Origin: Bacillota bacterium
GTDB lineage: Bacteria; Bacillota; Dehalobacteriia; UBA4068; UBA4997
Assembly: GCA_021771915.1 (NCBI GenBank)
Contig: JAETNY010000015.1
Location: 1-48,839, forward strand
Direction: 5' to 3'
Length of the DNA stretch: 48,839 bases
Below the pieces are notes generated by a model. The model did no database searches, had not been told where the DNA came from, and was given only the letters and a program-made list of their open reading frames with translations. This document shows, in pieces, positions 8,907 to 18,371 of the stretch (position 1 is the first letter of the stretch; each line of letters begins with the position of its first letter). A program made the translations under genes and the position numbers.

Positions 8907-9032
8907 AATGTTATTTTTGGCAGTTGCGGACTGTGCGTTAAAGCATGGCACCCAATAATCGCTTCGCTGTGGGTTGTTCTCACCAGGCTCTGGTTGCGTC
9001 TTTCAGACTTATCAATCGCCAAGTGTTCACAA

Positions 9033-9118
9033 AAAGAAACAGCCGCCCAGTCACAAATGGAAGCGGCTATTTTGGGCTGAATTCTGAGGCCTGACCCGGT
9101 TTGGGGTCGGCTCTTCTT
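9033..9118 (-). ncRNA. Candidate short reverse-strand RNA (type I antitoxin-like)
   Basis: A minus-strand promoter (9153-9125) would start an RNA near 9118. It would fold a GCC-GACCC/GGGTC-GGC hairpin (9111-9089) and end at a stem AGCCGC/GCGGCT (9068-9063 with 9046-9041) followed by TTTCTTTTT. That gives an RNA of about 85 bases. The arrangement and the sequence around 9030-9115 recall the converging antitoxin RNA of holin-like type I toxin loci in Firmicutes. However, no hydrophobic toxin frame survives on the plus strand next to it. It could be a degenerate locus or an unrelated small RNA. Confidence 0.4.
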
Positions 9119-9124
9119 GTTTGT

Positions 9125-9153
9125 ATTATAAGATATTTGGTAGTAAAAAGTAA
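9125..9153 (-). promoter_or_regulatory. Reverse-strand promoter for the short RNA
   Basis: On the minus strand TTACTT (9153-9148) and a perfect TATAAT (9130-9125) are 17 bases apart. No protein-coding gene lies downstream on that strand for several kilobases, so a non-coding transcript is the simplest reading. Confidence 0.5.
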
Positions 9154-9234
9154 TAGATATGGCTTAATATTTTTTTGTCTTTTTGCGTATATTGAAAAAT
9201 TTTCATAAAAAAGAAAAAAAATTCTGAAAAGGTA

Positions 9235-9264
9235 TTGCTTTTTATTATTTATTTGTGTTATGAT
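9235..9264 (+). promoter_or_regulatory. S10 operon promoter
   Basis: TTGCTT (9235-9240) and TATGAT (9259-9264) are 18 bases apart, with an extended -10 TG at 9256-9257. It is the only good forward promoter between the guaB region and rpsJ, and it should drive the long ribosomal cluster. Confidence 0.7.
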
Positions 9265-9270
9265 ATTAAA

Positions 9271-9416
9271 CGGTTTGGTTTATCAGGCTTGTTTGATTTG
9301 CCCAGACCAGCACAAGCGATGAAGTGAGAGGTTGCTTTATACGGCTATGCCTGCCGGGTAAAGGTTTTCTCACAGAGCCAGTTCGTAAAGAATACGAGCG
9401 AAAAGGAGGTAAAAAT
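9271..9416 (+). promoter_or_regulatory. Structured leader of the S10 operon
   Basis: About 145 untranslated bases precede rpsJ. GTGAGA (9324-9329) can pair with TCTCAC (9368-9373), enclosing a CGGC/GCCG hairpin (9342-9345 with 9353-9356). Ribosomal-protein feedback on such leaders is known in other bacteria; here regulation is only inferred from length and folding. Confidence 0.4.
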
Positions 9417-9725
9417 ATGTCGCAACAAAAAATCCGTATCCGTTTGAAAGCTTATGACCACAAGCTGCTTGATGTGTCTGCTGTTCAGATTGTTGATACT
9501 GCCAAGAGGACAGGCGCAAGGGTTTCCGGGCCGATTCCGCTGCCCACTGAAAAGAGTGTGTACACCATTCTGCGCTCTCCTCATGTCAATAAGGATTCTC
9601 GTGAGCAGTTTGAAATGCGCACCCATAAACGCCTGATTGACATTCTGGAGCCGACTCCTAAAACAGTCGATTCCTTGATGCATTTGGATTTGCCGGCTGG
9701 CATTGAAATTGACATCAAACTTTAG
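9417..9725 (+). CDS. rpsJ: 30S ribosomal protein S10
   Basis: The 102-residue protein matches S10 throughout ([14 protein letters not shown], then [20 protein letters not shown] and HKRLIDI). S10 sits in the 30S head and also, as NusE, joins transcription antitermination complexes. An open frame extends 31 codons upstream, but the ATG at 9417 has AAAGGAGG nine bases before it and gives the usual length. It is the first gene of the cluster. Confidence 0.98.
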   Translation: MSQQKIRIRLKAYDHKLLDVSAVQIVDTAKRTGARVSGPIPLPTEKSVYTILRSPHVNKDSREQFEMRTHKRLIDILEPTPKTVDSLMHLDLPAGIEIDIKL

Positions 9726-9872
9726 GGTTCGGTTATAGTTTTGGCCTAAGGTTGTTTGCAAAAAAGAAACACACGGCTTCGTGGTTTTGTGAAAACGGCT
9801 TTGGCCGGGGCTTTCGAGCAATGCGGCTTGGCATGGCCGTAACTCGGATTTTGAATTTTGGAGGTGTAAGTA
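9726..9872 (+). other. Hairpin-rich spacer between rpsJ and rplC
   Basis: This 147-base gap is unusually long for the middle of the S10 operon. It contains several short stems, such as CGGCTTTGGCCG (about 9795-9806), and no convincing ORF. It may be an RNA regulatory or processing site; nothing more specific can be shown. Confidence 0.4.
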
Positions 9873-10505
9873 ATGCCAAAAATGTTGATTGGTAAAAAAG
9901 TGGCTATGAGCCAGATTTTTACTGAAGATGGAAAATTAATTCCTGTGACGGTCATTCAGGCCGGGCCTTGCGTTATTTCTCAGATTAAAACCGCTGCTAC
10001 TGACGGTTATGAGGCTGTGCAGCTGGGTTTTCAGGCCTTGAAAAAGGGCACCAAACCGCAGGTTGGCCATTTTGCCAAAAGCGGCATCACCCCTCTGCGT
10101 TATCTGCGTGAGATGCGCGTTGCGGACGCTTCTGCCTATCAGACTGGTCAGGAGTTGAAGGTAGATATATTCGCTGCCGGCGAGAAAGTTGATGTGGAAG
10201 GCACGTCTAAAGGCAAGGGCTTTGCTGGTACCATCAAAAGATGGCATTTCCATCAGGGGCCTATGAGCCACGGCAGCAAAAACCATCGTCGTCCGGCATC
10301 TTCCGGCGCCAAAGGGCCTGCCAGAACCTTTAAGGGCAAGCATGCTCCGGGTCAGATGGGTGGCAACAGAGTTACTGTACAAAATCTGGAAATCGTTCGC
10401 GTGGACGTTGAAAGAAACCTGCTTTTGGTGAAGGGCGCCGTGCCCGGCCCCAAGAAAGGTTTGGTTTACGTCAAGTCCGCCGTTAAATCTGCCGCGCAAG
10501 CATAA
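9873..10505 (+). CDS. rplC: 50S ribosomal protein L3
   Basis: The 210-residue protein begins [18 protein letters not shown], the typical L3 start. It carries the central extension [20 protein letters not shown] and [17 protein letters not shown] that reaches towards the peptidyl-transferase centre. L3 is an early 23S rRNA assembly protein. The ribosome site GGAGGTG is seven bases before the ATG. Confidence 0.98.
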   Translation: MPKMLIGKKVAMSQIFTEDGKLIPVTVIQAGPCVISQIKTAATDGYEAVQLGFQALKKGTKPQVGHFAKSGITPLRYLREMRVADASAYQTGQELKVDIFAAGEKVDVEGTSKGKGFAGTIKRWHFHQGPMSHGSKNHRRPASSGAKGPARTFKGKHAPGQMGGNRVTVQNLEIVRVDVERNLLLVKGAVPGPKKGLVYVKSAVKSAAQA

Positions 10506-10527
10506 GGCAAGAGAGGAGGACAAATAG

Positions 10528-11154
10528 ATGACAAGTGTTCAAGTTTATAATATGGACGGCAACGCAGTGGAAACTCTGGAACTGAATGACGCTGTGTTTA
10601 ACCGTGAGATTAACGAAGGACTTATGCATCAGGCTGTTGTGCTTTATTTGGCCAGCCGCCGGCAGGGTACTCAAAAAGCCAAGACCAGAAGCGAAGTTTC
10701 TGGCGGCGGCAAAAAGCCGTGGCGTCAAAAAGGCACCGGTCATGCACGTTCCGGCAGCAGCCGCAGCCCAATCTGGCGCACTGGTGGTGTGGTGTTTGCG
10801 CCCACTCCCCGTTCTTATGGCTTTAAAATGCCCAGAAAACAGCGCCGTATTGCTCTGGCCTCTGCTTTGACCAGTAAGATGCGTGAGAACCAGTTGGTTG
10901 TTTTGGATAATTTGCAGCTGGCAGCACCGAAAACCAAGGATATTATCAGCCTGCTTGGTAAGTTTGAGGCTTCCAATGCGCTGTTGGTTTTCGCCGGCGA
11001 CCAGGAAAATGTCGTTAAATCCGCACGCAATCTGGTTGGTGTGGAAGCGGTTAATGTTGCTGGTGTTAATACCTATAACGTATTGCAACACCGCCGCCTG
11101 ATTATCACCAAAGATGCGGTGGCCCGTTTGGAGGAGGTGCTGACTAATGCGTAA
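10528..11154 (+). CDS. rplD: 50S ribosomal protein L4
   Basis: The 208-residue protein shows the L4 signature loop GGGKKPWRQKGTGHARSGS, which lines the peptide exit tunnel, and a C-terminal globular half ending LIITKDAVARLEEVL. In other bacteria L4 also represses its own operon. It overlaps rplW by eight bases, so the two are translationally coupled. Confidence 0.98.
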   Translation: MTSVQVYNMDGNAVETLELNDAVFNREINEGLMHQAVVLYLASRRQGTQKAKTRSEVSGGGKKPWRQKGTGHARSGSSRSPIWRTGGVVFAPTPRSYGFKMPRKQRRIALASALTSKMRENQLVVLDNLQLAAPKTKDIISLLGKFEASNALLVFAGDQENVVKSARNLVGVEAVNVAGVNTYNVLQHRRLIITKDAVARLEEVLTNA

Positions 11155-11434
11155 TTATGCTGATGTTTTAGTCAAACCGATGATTTCTGAGAAAACTATT
11201 GGTCTGATTGAGGAGAACAAATATACTTTTATTGTGGCCAAAGAAGCCAATAAAATTGAAATCGCGCATGCGGTTGAAGAAGCCTTTAAGGTTAAGGTTG
11301 TTGGCGTTAATACACGTATTGTTAAAGGCAAGGTTAAACGTATGGGTCGTTATGAGGGCAAACGCTCTGATGTTAAAAAGGCCATTGTGACCCTGCGTGA
11401 AGGCGATAGTATTGAGATGTTCTCTGGCCTGTAA
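11147..11434 (+). CDS. rplW: 50S ribosomal protein L23
   Basis: The 95-residue protein has the family pattern [15 protein letters not shown] and [14 protein letters not shown], followed by [19 protein letters not shown]23 sits at the tunnel exit and is the docking site for trigger factor and SRP. The ATG lies inside the end of rplD with GGAGGTG upstream. Confidence 0.98.
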   Translation: MRNYADVLVKPMISEKTIGLIEENKYTFIVAKEANKIEIAHAVEEAFKVKVVGVNTRIVKGKVKRMGRYEGKRSDVKKAIVTLREGDSIEMFSGL

Positions 11435-11454
11435 GAAAAAGGGAGGTATTGCAA

Positions 11455-12282
11455 ATGGCTATTAAAGTTTATAAGCCTACTTCGCCCGGTCGGCGCGGCA
11501 TGACGGTATCTGCCTTTGAGGAAATTACCGCCACACGCCCGGAGCGTTCCCTGTTGCAGCCGTTGACCAAAAAAGGCGGCCGTAACAATCAGGGACGTAT
11601 GACAACCCGGCATCAGGGCGGCGGTCATAAGAGAATGTACCGCTTGATTGATTTTAAGAGAGATAAGGATAATGTGCCGGCTAAGGTTGCTACGATTGAG
11701 TATGACCCGAACCGCACCGCTAACATTGCGCTGTTGCATTATGTTGACGGCGAAAAGCGTTATATCATTGCTCCGCAGGGCTTGAAAGTTGGCGACATGC
11801 TGGTTTCTGGTCCGCAGTCTGATATTAAGACTGGTAACGCACTGCCGCTGGCCAACATTCCGGTTGGTACTGTGGTGCACAATGTGGAAATGCGCCCTGG
11901 CTGCGGCGCCCAGATTGCCCGTTCTGCCGGTTCTTCCGTGCAGTTGATGGCCAAGCTGGATAAATACGCCACTCTGCGTCTGCCTTCTGGCGAGATGCGT
12001 CAGGTTCCGATTGGCTGCAAGGCTACAATCGGTGTGGTTGGCAACGCTGACCAGGTTAACATCAATATCGGTAAGGCCGGCCGCAACCGTTGGCTGGGTA
12101 TCCGCCCGGCAAACCGTGGTGTTGTTATGAACCCCTGCGACCACCCGCATGGCGGCGGCGAGGGCCGTTCTCCGGTGGGCCGCAATCCGGTTACTCCTTG
12201 GGGCAAGCCGGCTTTGGGTGTTAAGACCAGAGATAAGAAGAAACAATCCAATAAGCTGATTGTTCGTCGGCGCACCAAGTAG
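11455..12282 (+). CDS. rplB: 50S ribosomal protein L2
   Basis: The 275-residue protein begins [16 protein letters not shown] and has the L2 core ([30 protein letters not shown]) and the conserved C-terminal loop [15 protein letters not shown] near the peptidyl-transferase centre. The start at 11455 is preferred over an ATG two codons earlier because GGGAGG at 11440-11445 then has normal spacing and the length is standard. Confidence 0.98.
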   Translation: MAIKVYKPTSPGRRGMTVSAFEEITATRPERSLLQPLTKKGGRNNQGRMTTRHQGGGHKRMYRLIDFKRDKDNVPAKVATIEYDPNRTANIALLHYVDGEKRYIIAPQGLKVGDMLVSGPQSDIKTGNALPLANIPVGTVVHNVEMRPGCGAQIARSAGSSVQLMAKLDKYATLRLPSGEMRQVPIGCKATIGVVGNADQVNINIGKAGRNRWLGIRPANRGVVMNPCDHPHGGGEGRSPVGRNPVTPWGKPALGVKTRDKKKQSNKLIVRRRTK

Positions 12283-12304
12283 TTGTGGAAGGAGGATATG
12301 ACTG

Positions 12305-12589
12305 ATGGGTAGAAGTTTGAAAAAAGGCCCTTATTGTGAAGGTCGCCTGTTGGCTAAAATTGAGGCCATGAATGAAAGCGGCGATAAAAAGGTTATTAAA
12401 AGCTGGAGCCGCCGTTCTACAATCTTTCCGCAGATGGTTGGCCATACCATCGCTCTGCATGACGGCAGAAAACATGTGCCGGTTTATATTACTGAGGATA
12501 TGGTTGGGCATAAGCTGGGCGAGTTTGTTTTGACCAGGCGTTATCGCGGCCATGGCTCCCTGGTGGAAAAAGGCTCCAAAGCCAGATAA
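12305..12589 (+). CDS. rpsS: 30S ribosomal protein S19
   Basis: The 94-residue protein starts [15 protein letters not shown] and contains the S19 motifs [17 protein letters not shown] and [19 protein letters not shown]19 binds S13 in the 30S head. It is followed by a 46-base gap with AGGAGG before rplV. Confidence 0.98.
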   Translation: MGRSLKKGPYCEGRLLAKIEAMNESGDKKVIKSWSRRSTIFPQMVGHTIALHDGRKHVPVYITEDMVGHKLGEFVLTRRYRGHGSLVEKGSKAR

Positions 12590-12635
12590 ACAGAGGAGCC
12601 GGATAAGTTAGATTACCGAGAGGAGGTAGTTGTTA

Positions 12636-12977
12636 ATGGAGGCAAAAGCCATTGCCAAATATGTTCGTATGTCCCCCAGAAAAGCCCGTTTGGTAGCTAA
12701 TCTGATTAAGGGGAAGGATATACAGGAAGCTGAAGCCATTCTCCGTTACACGCCCAATAAAGCTGCTAAGGTTATTCAAAAGGTTTTGCTTTCCGCTACT
12801 GCAAACGCGGAAAACAACCTGGAATTAGATAAATCAAATCTGGTGGTTAAATCCGCAATTATTGACCAGGGACCGTCCATCAAGCGGATTAAACCCAGGG
12901 CACAGGGGCGTGCCGACCGTATGGTACACCGCACCAGCCATGTTACCGTGGTGGTTGCGGAAAGAGAGGAGGCTTAA
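12636..12977 (+). CDS. rplV: 50S ribosomal protein L22
   Basis: The 113-residue protein begins [19 protein letters not shown] and ends with the tunnel-lining hairpin region ([20 protein letters not shown]). The ATG at 12636 is chosen over one two codons upstream because AGAGGAGG (12620-12627) is better spaced. The rpsC start follows three bases after its stop. Confidence 0.98.
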   Translation: MEAKAIAKYVRMSPRKARLVANLIKGKDIQEAEAILRYTPNKAAKVIQKVLLSATANAENNLELDKSNLVVKSAIIDQGPSIKRIKPRAQGRADRMVHRTSHVTVVVAEREEA

Positions 12978-12980
12978 GCA

Positions 12981-13712
12981 GTGGGACAAAAGGTTAATCC
13001 TAAGGGGCTTCGTGTAGGCGTCATCAAAAATTGGGATTCTCGTTGGTACGCTGATAAACAATATTCCGAATTTTTGCTGGAAGATTACAAAATTCGCCAG
13101 TTCCTGAAGAAGAAATTATATCATACCGGCATTTCGCACTTGGAAATTGAGCGTGCGGCAAACCGGGTGAAAATCAGCATCTTTACTGCCAAGCCGGGCA
13201 TTGTAATCGGCCGCGGCGGCGCTGATGTAGAGGTTCTGCGCCAGGAGCTGCGCAAACTGACTGATAAAAACGTATTCGTCAATATCGTGGAAGTTGCTCG
13301 TCCGGAGATGGACGCTCAACTGGTGGCCGAGAATATTGCTGACCAGCTGGAAAGACGTATTGCTTTCCGCCGGGCTATGAAGCAGGCTATGGGCCGCACC
13401 ATGCGTATGGGCGCAGAGGGTATCAAAATTATGTGCTCTGGCCGTTTGGGCGGCGCTGAAATTGCCCGTACTGAATGGGTATCAGAGGGCAAAGTTCCGT
13501 TGCATACACTGCGCGCTGATATTGATTATGCAACCGCAGAAGCCAATACCACTTATGGTAAGATTGGCATTAAGGTTTGGATTTATAAAGGCGAGGTTTT
13601 GGGTGGCAGACCGCTGCCGACTGAAGAAAAGAAAGAAGAAGCCAAGCCGAACAACAATCGCAGACAAAATCGTCCGCGTAACAGAAGAAAAGGTACGGAG
13701 GAGGGCGCATAA
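12981..13712 (+). CDS. rpsC: 30S ribosomal protein S3
   Basis: The 243-residue protein has the N-terminal [19 protein letters not shown], a KH domain with the GRGGADVE loop (about residues 75-85), and the C-terminal S3 fold ([13 protein letters not shown]). The tail is rich in Lys, Glu, Asn and Arg and looks disordered. The GTG start has GAGGAGG nearby. S3 forms part of the mRNA entry channel. It abuts rplP directly. Confidence 0.98.
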   Translation: MGQKVNPKGLRVGVIKNWDSRWYADKQYSEFLLEDYKIRQFLKKKLYHTGISHLEIERAANRVKISIFTAKPGIVIGRGGADVEVLRQELRKLTDKNVFVNIVEVARPEMDAQLVAENIADQLERRIAFRRAMKQAMGRTMRMGAEGIKIMCSGRLGGAEIARTEWVSEGKVPLHTLRADIDYATAEANTTYGKIGIKVWIYKGEVLGGRPLPTEEKKEEAKPNNNRRQNRPRNRRKGTEEGA

Positions 13713-14138
13713 ATGTTATTGCCAAAGAGAGTTAAATATCGCCGCCAACACCGTGGCCGTATGAGGGGCGAAGCACATAAGGGCAATTTTGTTGCTTATG
13801 GTGATTTTGGCCTGCAAGCACAGGAGGCCAGCTGGATTACCAGCCGGCAGATTGAAGCCGCCCGTGTTGCCATGACCCGTTATATCAAGCGTGGCGGCCA
13901 GGTTTGGATTAAGATTTTTCCGCATAAGCCCGTTACCAAAAAACCGGCTGATACCCGTATGGGTTCCGGTAAAGGCGCACCAGAGTTCTGGGTAGCCGTG
14001 GTTAAGCCGGGCAAGGTAATGTTTGAGATTGCCGGCGTTTCCGAGGAAGTGGCTCGTGAGGCTATGCGTCTGGCTGCACACAAGCTGCCGGTTAAGTGCA
14101 AGTTTGTGGTTAAAAACCAAGGGGAGGTTGAGGCATAA
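13713..14138 (+). CDS. rplP: 50S ribosomal protein L16
   Basis: The 141-residue protein starts [18 protein letters not shown] and includes [18 protein letters not shown] and [19 protein letters not shown], all diagnostic for L16, which helps position A-site tRNA. Its stop overlaps the rpmC start by one base. Confidence 0.98.
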   Translation: MLLPKRVKYRRQHRGRMRGEAHKGNFVAYGDFGLQAQEASWITSRQIEAARVAMTRYIKRGGQVWIKIFPHKPVTKKPADTRMGSGKGAPEFWVAVVKPGKVMFEIAGVSEEVAREAMRLAAHKLPVKCKFVVKNQGEVEA

Positions 14139-14341
14139 TGAAAGCAAAGGATATCCGCGATTTGTCTAATGACGAATTGCAGAAGAAGGTTGCTGATTTG
14201 AAGGTTGAACTGTTCAATCTGCGTTTCCGCGCAGCCACTGGCCAGCTGGAAAACCCCTCCAGCATAAAGGACGTTAAAAAAGATATGGCACGGGTTAAGA
14301 CGATTATCCGTGAAAGAGAACTGAAGCAGGCCCAAGCCTAA
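14138..14341 (+). CDS. rpmC: 50S ribosomal protein L29
   Basis: The 67-residue two-helix protein begins [17 protein letters not shown] and contains [17 protein letters not shown], the L29 hallmark. L29 lies by L23 at the tunnel exit. Its ATG overlaps the rplP stop codon. Confidence 0.97.
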   Translation: MKAKDIRDLSNDELQKKVADLKVELFNLRFRAATGQLENPSSIKDVKKDMARVKTIIRERELKQAQA

Positions 14342-14362
14342 AGAAAGGAGGAGCAGTTTTTA

Positions 14363-14632
14363 ATGAACACGGCTGATAGAAAAAACCGCAAAAGCCAGAT
14401 TGGTGTTGTGGTTTCTGATAAAATGGAAAAAACCATTGTTGTTAAGGTGGAAACTCGTGTAGCTCATCCTCTTTATGGTAGAACCATGCTGACCAGCAAA
14501 AAGTATAAGGCACACGATGAAAATAACGAAGCCCGCATTGGCGATAGAGTGCAAATTGTGGAAACCAGACCTTTGTCCAAGGATAAGAGATGGCGTCTGC
14601 AAACCATCGTGGAGAAGGCTCCGGTTATCTAA
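14363..14632 (+). CDS. rpsQ: 30S ribosomal protein S17
   Basis: The 89-residue OB-fold protein shows [38 protein letters not shown] and [13 protein letters not shown], the S17 pattern. It binds 16S rRNA early in 30S assembly. AAAGGAGG precedes the ATG. Confidence 0.98.
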   Translation: MNTADRKNRKSQIGVVVSDKMEKTIVVKVETRVAHPLYGRTMLTSKKYKAHDENNEARIGDRVQIVETRPLSKDKRWRLQTIVEKAPVI

Positions 14633-14664
14633 GGCAGACTAATATAGAAAGGAGCGGCTTTTAA

Positions 14665-15033
14665 ATGATTCAAGCTGAAACCAGATTAAAAGTCGGTGAC
14701 AATACTGGCGCCAAGGAGCTGCTGTGCATTAAGGTTTTGGGCGGTTCAAAGCGGCGCTACGCCACTGTGGGGGACGTTATTATGTGTTCCGTTAAGGTGG
14801 CAACACCCGGCGGCGTGGTTAAGAAAGGTGACGTTGTCCGCGCTGTTGTGGTACGCACCAAAAAAGCAATTAAACGCCCGGACGGTTCATATATCCGTTT
14901 TGATGAGAACACCGGCGTAATTATCAATGAGCAAAACCAGCCAAGAGGTACCCGTATTTTCGGGCCTGTGGCCAGAGAGCTGAGAGAACGCGATTTTATG
15001 AAAATCGTTTCCCTGGCTCCCGAAGTGCTGTAA
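14665..15033 (+). CDS. rplN: 50S ribosomal protein L14
   Basis: The 122-residue protein begins [20 protein letters not shown] and has [15 protein letters not shown] and [13 protein letters not shown], typical of L14. It forms an intersubunit bridge and is the binding site of RsfS. AAAGGAG precedes the ATG. Confidence 0.98.
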   Translation: MIQAETRLKVGDNTGAKELLCIKVLGGSKRRYATVGDVIMCSVKVATPGGVVKKGDVVRAVVVRTKKAIKRPDGSYIRFDENTGVIINEQNQPRGTRIFGPVARELRERDFMKIVSLAPEVL

Positions 15034-15051
15034 TGGCCGGGAGGTGGAATA

Positions 15052-15378
15052 ATGGCGAACAAGTTACACGTTAAAAAAGGTGATACTGTGGTGGTGATTG
15101 CCGGCAAAGACGCCGGCGTAACCGGCAAGGTCTTAACAGCCAGCCCGGCCAAAGGCAAGGTGGTTGTGGAGAATGTTGCCATGGTTAAACGCCACACCAA
15201 GCCCAGCAAAAATGACCCACAGGGCGGCATTAAGGAAAAAGAGGCTTTTATTGATGCTTCCAATGTGATGATGTATTGCCCCAAATGCAAAAAGGGCGTG
15301 CGTTTGGCTCATGTTGAGGGCAAAAACGGCAAACGCGTGCGCGCTTGCGTTAAATGCGGCAGCAAATTTGATAAGTAG
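15052..15378 (+). CDS. rplX: 50S ribosomal protein L24
   Basis: The 108-residue protein has the KOW motif [20 protein letters not shown] at its N-terminus and [13 protein letters not shown] in the middle. The C-terminal CPKCKKG and CVKCGSKFD pairs of cysteines could hold zinc, as in many Firmicute L24 proteins. It initiates 50S assembly. Confidence 0.98.
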   Translation: MANKLHVKKGDTVVVIAGKDAGVTGKVLTASPAKGKVVVENVAMVKRHTKPSKNDPQGGIKEKEAFIDASNVMMYCPKCKKGVRLAHVEGKNGKRVRACVKCGSKFDK

Positions 15379-15402
15379 TGAGAGAAAGGAGGAGCTTTTA
15401 AA

Positions 15403-15948
15403 ATGGCAAACAGATTAAAAGAACGCTATGAAAGCGAGATTAGACCTTCTCTCCAGGAAAAATTTGCTTATAAAAATGTGATGGAAATTCCCAAGCTGGA
15501 AAAGGTCGTTATTAATATGGGTTTGGGTGAGGCTGTGCAGAACCCCAAGGCGCTGGACGCTGCGGTTTCTGATTTGGCCACCATTTCCGGCCAGAAGCCG
15601 ATTGTGACCAGAGCCAAAAAATCCATTGCCTCTTTCAAAATCAGAGAGGGTATGGCGATTGGCTGCAAGGTTACTCTGCGCGGCCAGCGTATGTATGAAT
15701 TTGTGGATAAGCTGATTTCCGTTTCACTGCCTCGTGTGCGTGACTTTAAGGGCGTTTCTGATAAAGCCTTTGACGGCCGCGGCAATTATACGCTGGGATT
15801 GAAAGAACAGCTGATTTTCCCGGAAATTGATTACGAAAAGATTGACCGTCTGCGCGGTTTGGAGGTTTGTTTTGTGACCAGCGCCAAAACTGACGCTGAA
15901 TGTAAGGAATTGCTTGCTCAAATGGGTATGCCTTACGCTAATAATTAG
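15403..15948 (+). CDS. rplE: 50S ribosomal protein L5
   Basis: The 181-residue protein shows the L5 pattern [40 protein letters not shown] and [16 protein letters not shown]5 is part of the 5S RNP and contacts P-site tRNA. A GGAGG site precedes its ATG. Confidence 0.98.
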   Translation: MANRLKERYESEIRPSLQEKFAYKNVMEIPKLEKVVINMGLGEAVQNPKALDAAVSDLATISGQKPIVTRAKKSIASFKIREGMAIGCKVTLRGQRMYEFVDKLISVSLPRVRDFKGVSDKAFDGRGNYTLGLKEQLIFPEIDYEKIDRLRGLEVCFVTSAKTDAECKELLAQMGMPYANN

Positions 15949-15959
15949 GAGGGAATCTT

Positions 15960-16145
15960 GTGGCTAAGAAATCTATGATTGCCAAGCAACAACGGAAACC
16001 TAAGTTTCAGGTTCGGGGTTACAACCGCTGCAAAATCTGCGGCCGCCCTCATGCGTATATGCGTAAATTCGGCATTTGCCGTATTTGTTTCCGTGAGCTG
16101 GCTTATAAAGGCGAAATCCCCGGCGTGACCAAAGCCAGTTGGTAA
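15960..16145 (+). CDS. rpsN: 30S ribosomal protein S14, zinc type
   Basis: The 61-residue protein is the short zinc-binding form, with CKIC and CRIC pairs (Cys at about 24, 27, 40 and 43) around [10 protein letters not shown]. Zinc-type S14 is typical of Gram-positive lineages. The start is GTG 15960, with GGAGGGA 7-8 bases upstream. Confidence 0.98.
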   Translation: MAKKSMIAKQQRKPKFQVRGYNRCKICGRPHAYMRKFGICRICFRELAYKGEIPGVTKASW

Positions 16146-16179
16146 AAGGCCGGAGCTTTAAGGAAGGAGGTATATCCTA

Positions 16180-16578
16180 ATGGTTGTTACTGACCCTATC
16201 GCTGATTTTTTGACAAGAATCAGAAATGCCAATATGGTATTAATGGATAAGGTGGAAATTCCTGCGTCAAAAACCAAGATGGGCCTGGCTGAAATTTTGA
16301 AGGCTGAGGGCTTCATCAATGATGTGGAACTGATTGAGGACGGCAAGCAGGGTGTTATTAGAGTTTATCTGAAATACGGTGCTGGCCGGGAAAAAATTAT
16401 TAACGGATTGAAAAGAATCTCCAAGCCCGGTTTGAGGGTTTATGCCGGCAAGGACGAACTGCCGCGCGTGATGGGCGGCCTGGGCATTGCCATAATCTCA
16501 ACCTCCAAAGGGCTGATGGTTGACAGAGTTGCTCGTAAAGAGGGGCTCGGCGGCGAGGTTCTCTGCTATGTATGGTAA
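16180..16578 (+). CDS. rpsH: 30S ribosomal protein S8
   Basis: The 132-residue protein begins [19 protein letters not shown] and has the conserved C-terminal [21 protein letters not shown]8 binds the central domain of 16S rRNA, and in E. coli it controls the spc operon. AAGGAGGTAT lies upstream of the ATG. Confidence 0.98.
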   Translation: MVVTDPIADFLTRIRNANMVLMDKVEIPASKTKMGLAEILKAEGFINDVELIEDGKQGVIRVYLKYGAGREKIINGLKRISKPGLRVYAGKDELPRVMGGLGIAIISTSKGLMVDRVARKEGLGGEVLCYVW

Positions 16579-16607
16579 GAAGGCAGAAGAAAGAGGTGTT
16601 TTAGAGA

Positions 16608-17150
16608 ATGTCCAGAATTGGTAAACTGCCCATTGTTATCCCCGCTGGCGTGGATATTACGATTGATGGCCATAAGGTTACCGTTAAGGGACCCAAAGGC
16701 GAGATGTCGCATGATGTGCGCCCGGAGATTGACGTTAAGGTGGAAGCCGGCCAGGTTTTGGTGACAAGAGATAGCGACGAGGCAAAAATCCGCTCTTATC
16801 ATGGTTTAACCAGGGCTTTGCTGGCCAATATGGTAACAGGTGTCAGCGCCGGCTTTGAACGCAAGCTTACTATCATCGGTGTTGGTTACCGCGCTGCTGT
16901 ACAGAACAATGTTCTGTCCTTGAGTGTTGGTAAATCTCACCCGGTGGAAATGCCGGCACCGGAGGGTGTGGTTATTACCTGCCCCACGCCTACTCAGATT
17001 GTTTTGAGCGGTTATAATAAAGAGGTTTTGGGTGGCTTTGCTGCCAAAATCCGCGCCCAGCGTCCGCCGGAACCCTATAAGGGCAAAGGTATTCGCTACG
17101 AAAATGAATATGTGGCCAAGAAAGCCGGCAAAACCGGCGCCAAAAAATAA
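16608..17150 (+). CDS. rplF: 50S ribosomal protein L6
   Basis: The 180-residue two-domain protein starts SRIGKLPIVIPAGVDI and has VTGVSAGFERKLTIIGVGYR and the C-terminal PPEPYKGKGIRYENEYV. It lies near the factor-binding site. A 119-base gap follows before rplR, longer than its neighbours. Confidence 0.98.
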   Translation: MSRIGKLPIVIPAGVDITIDGHKVTVKGPKGEMSHDVRPEIDVKVEAGQVLVTRDSDEAKIRSYHGLTRALLANMVTGVSAGFERKLTIIGVGYRAAVQNNVLSLSVGKSHPVEMPAPEGVVITCPTPTQIVLSGYNKEVLGGFAAKIRAQRPPEPYKGKGIRYENEYVAKKAGKTGAKK

Positions 17151-17269
17151 TCGGCCGAAGTCTTTAGCTGCTTGATTATTCGCCGGGTTTTTGGTATATA
17201 ATTTATATATCTGGCCTGGACGCATATCAACGGCGCTTGAAAGATAACTTAAAAAGGAAGTGAAAAACC

Positions 17270-17632
17270 TTGTTTAAAAAGGTAGACCGCAAGGCAAGAC
17301 GCCAGAAAAAGCATTATCGCGTGCGCCGCAATATCTCCGGCACCGCGGAATATCCCAGACTGGCCGTCTATCGCAGTGCGAAGCATATATACGCACAGAT
17401 TATTGATGACACCCTGGGCCACACATTGGCGGCGGCTTCCACATTGGATGCCAGCCTGAAGGAAAATTATGGCGGCAACACAGAGGCTGCCAAGGCCGTG
17501 GGCAAGCTTTTGGCTGAACGCGCGCTGGCAAAAGGTATCAAGGGTGTTGTGTTTGACCGTGGCGGACTCCTGTATCATGGTCGGGTTGCAGCTCTGGCGG
17601 AGGGCGCCAGAGAGGGCGGCCTGGAATTTTAA
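17270..17632 (+). CDS. rplR: 50S ribosomal protein L18
   Basis: The 120-residue protein has [36 protein letters not shown] and [20 protein letters not shown], the L18 signatures. It is part of the 5S RNP with L5. The start is a TTG at 17270 with AAGGAAGTG upstream. The gap before it carries a possible weak internal promoter. Confidence 0.97.
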   Translation: MFKKVDRKARRQKKHYRVRRNISGTAEYPRLAVYRSAKHIYAQIIDDTLGHTLAAASTLDASLKENYGGNTEAAKAVGKLLAERALAKGIKGVVFDRGGLLYHGRVAALAEGAREGGLEF

Positions 17633-17648
17633 GAGGAGGATATAAAAC

Positions 17649-18155
17649 ATGGCTAGATTTGAAGCTAAAGATAATACGCCTGAAATGATTGAAACCGTTG
17701 TGCATATCAATCGCGTGGCCAAGGTTGTTAAGGGCGGCAGACGTCAGCGTTTTGCAGCTTTGATGGTGGTTGGCGACGGCAAGGGCAATGTGGGCTTTGG
17801 CATCGGCAAAGCCACCGAGGTGCCGGAGGCTATCCGCAAGGCTGTGGAAGCTGCCAAGAAAGATATGGTTCATGTGCCGATTTTGCATACCACCGTTCCG
17901 CATGAGGTGGTTGGCGTGTTTGGCTCTGGCCGGGTTATGCTGAAACCGGCTGCCCCTGGTACCGGCGTTATTGCCGGCGGCCCGGTGCGTGCCGTTTTGG
18001 AAGCTGCTGGTTATTCCAACATTTTGACCAAGTCTTTAGGCTCCAATAACCCGATTAACATGGTGCGCGCCACCATGGAGGGCTTGAAGAGCATGAAAAC
18101 AGCTGAACAGGTTGCACGGCTGCGCGGCAAAACCGTGGAAGAAATTTTGGGCTAG
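17649..18155 (+). CDS. rpsE: 30S ribosomal protein S5
   Basis: The 168-residue protein shows the S5 double-stranded RNA-binding region ([34 protein letters not shown]) and the C-terminal [14 protein letters not shown]5 affects decoding accuracy. AGAGGAGG precedes the ATG. Confidence 0.98.
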   Translation: MARFEAKDNTPEMIETVVHINRVAKVVKGGRRQRFAALMVVGDGKGNVGFGIGKATEVPEAIRKAVEAAKKDMVHVPILHTTVPHEVVGVFGSGRVMLKPAAPGTGVIAGGPVRAVLEAAGYSNILTKSLGSNNPINMVRATMEGLKSMKTAEQVARLRGKTVEEILG

Positions 18156-18166
18156 GAGGGTTGACA

Positions 18167-18346
18167 ATGGCTAAAATTAAAATTACGCTTGTCAAAAGCC
18201 CGATTGGCTATAACAAGAAACAAAGAGCTATCGCAGTTTCTTTGGGGCTGCGTAAATTGCACAGCAGTGTAATGCAGGAGGATACTCCCGATATTATGGG
18301 TAAGGTTCGTAAAATTGCCCATCTTGTTAAAGTGGAGCAAGCCTAA
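18167..18346 (+). CDS. rpmD: 50S ribosomal protein L30
   Basis: The 59-residue protein reads [18 protein letters not shown], then [10 protein letters not shown] and [14 protein letters not shown], a full L30. The ATG at 18167 is preferred over the upstream TTG at 18161, because AGGAGGG (18154-18160) is six bases before the ATG. Confidence 0.97.
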   Translation: MAKIKITLVKSPIGYNKKQRAIAVSLGLRKLHSSVMQEDTPDIMGKVRKIAHLVKVEQA

Positions 18347-18371
18347 GCTTTTAGATTAGGGAGGTGTAAAA

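Noticed and set aside
8945-9094. A 49-residue plus-strand ORF in the gap before rpsJ
   Set aside because: It has no ribosome site, is not hydrophobic like a type I toxin, and crosses both the terminator stem and the hairpin of the proposed reverse-strand RNA.
17151-17269. Internal promoter between rplF and rplR
   Set aside because: TTGATT (17172-17177) and TATAAT (17197-17202) are 19 bases apart, which is outside the best spacing; the gap may simply be long, so I do not list it as a promoter.
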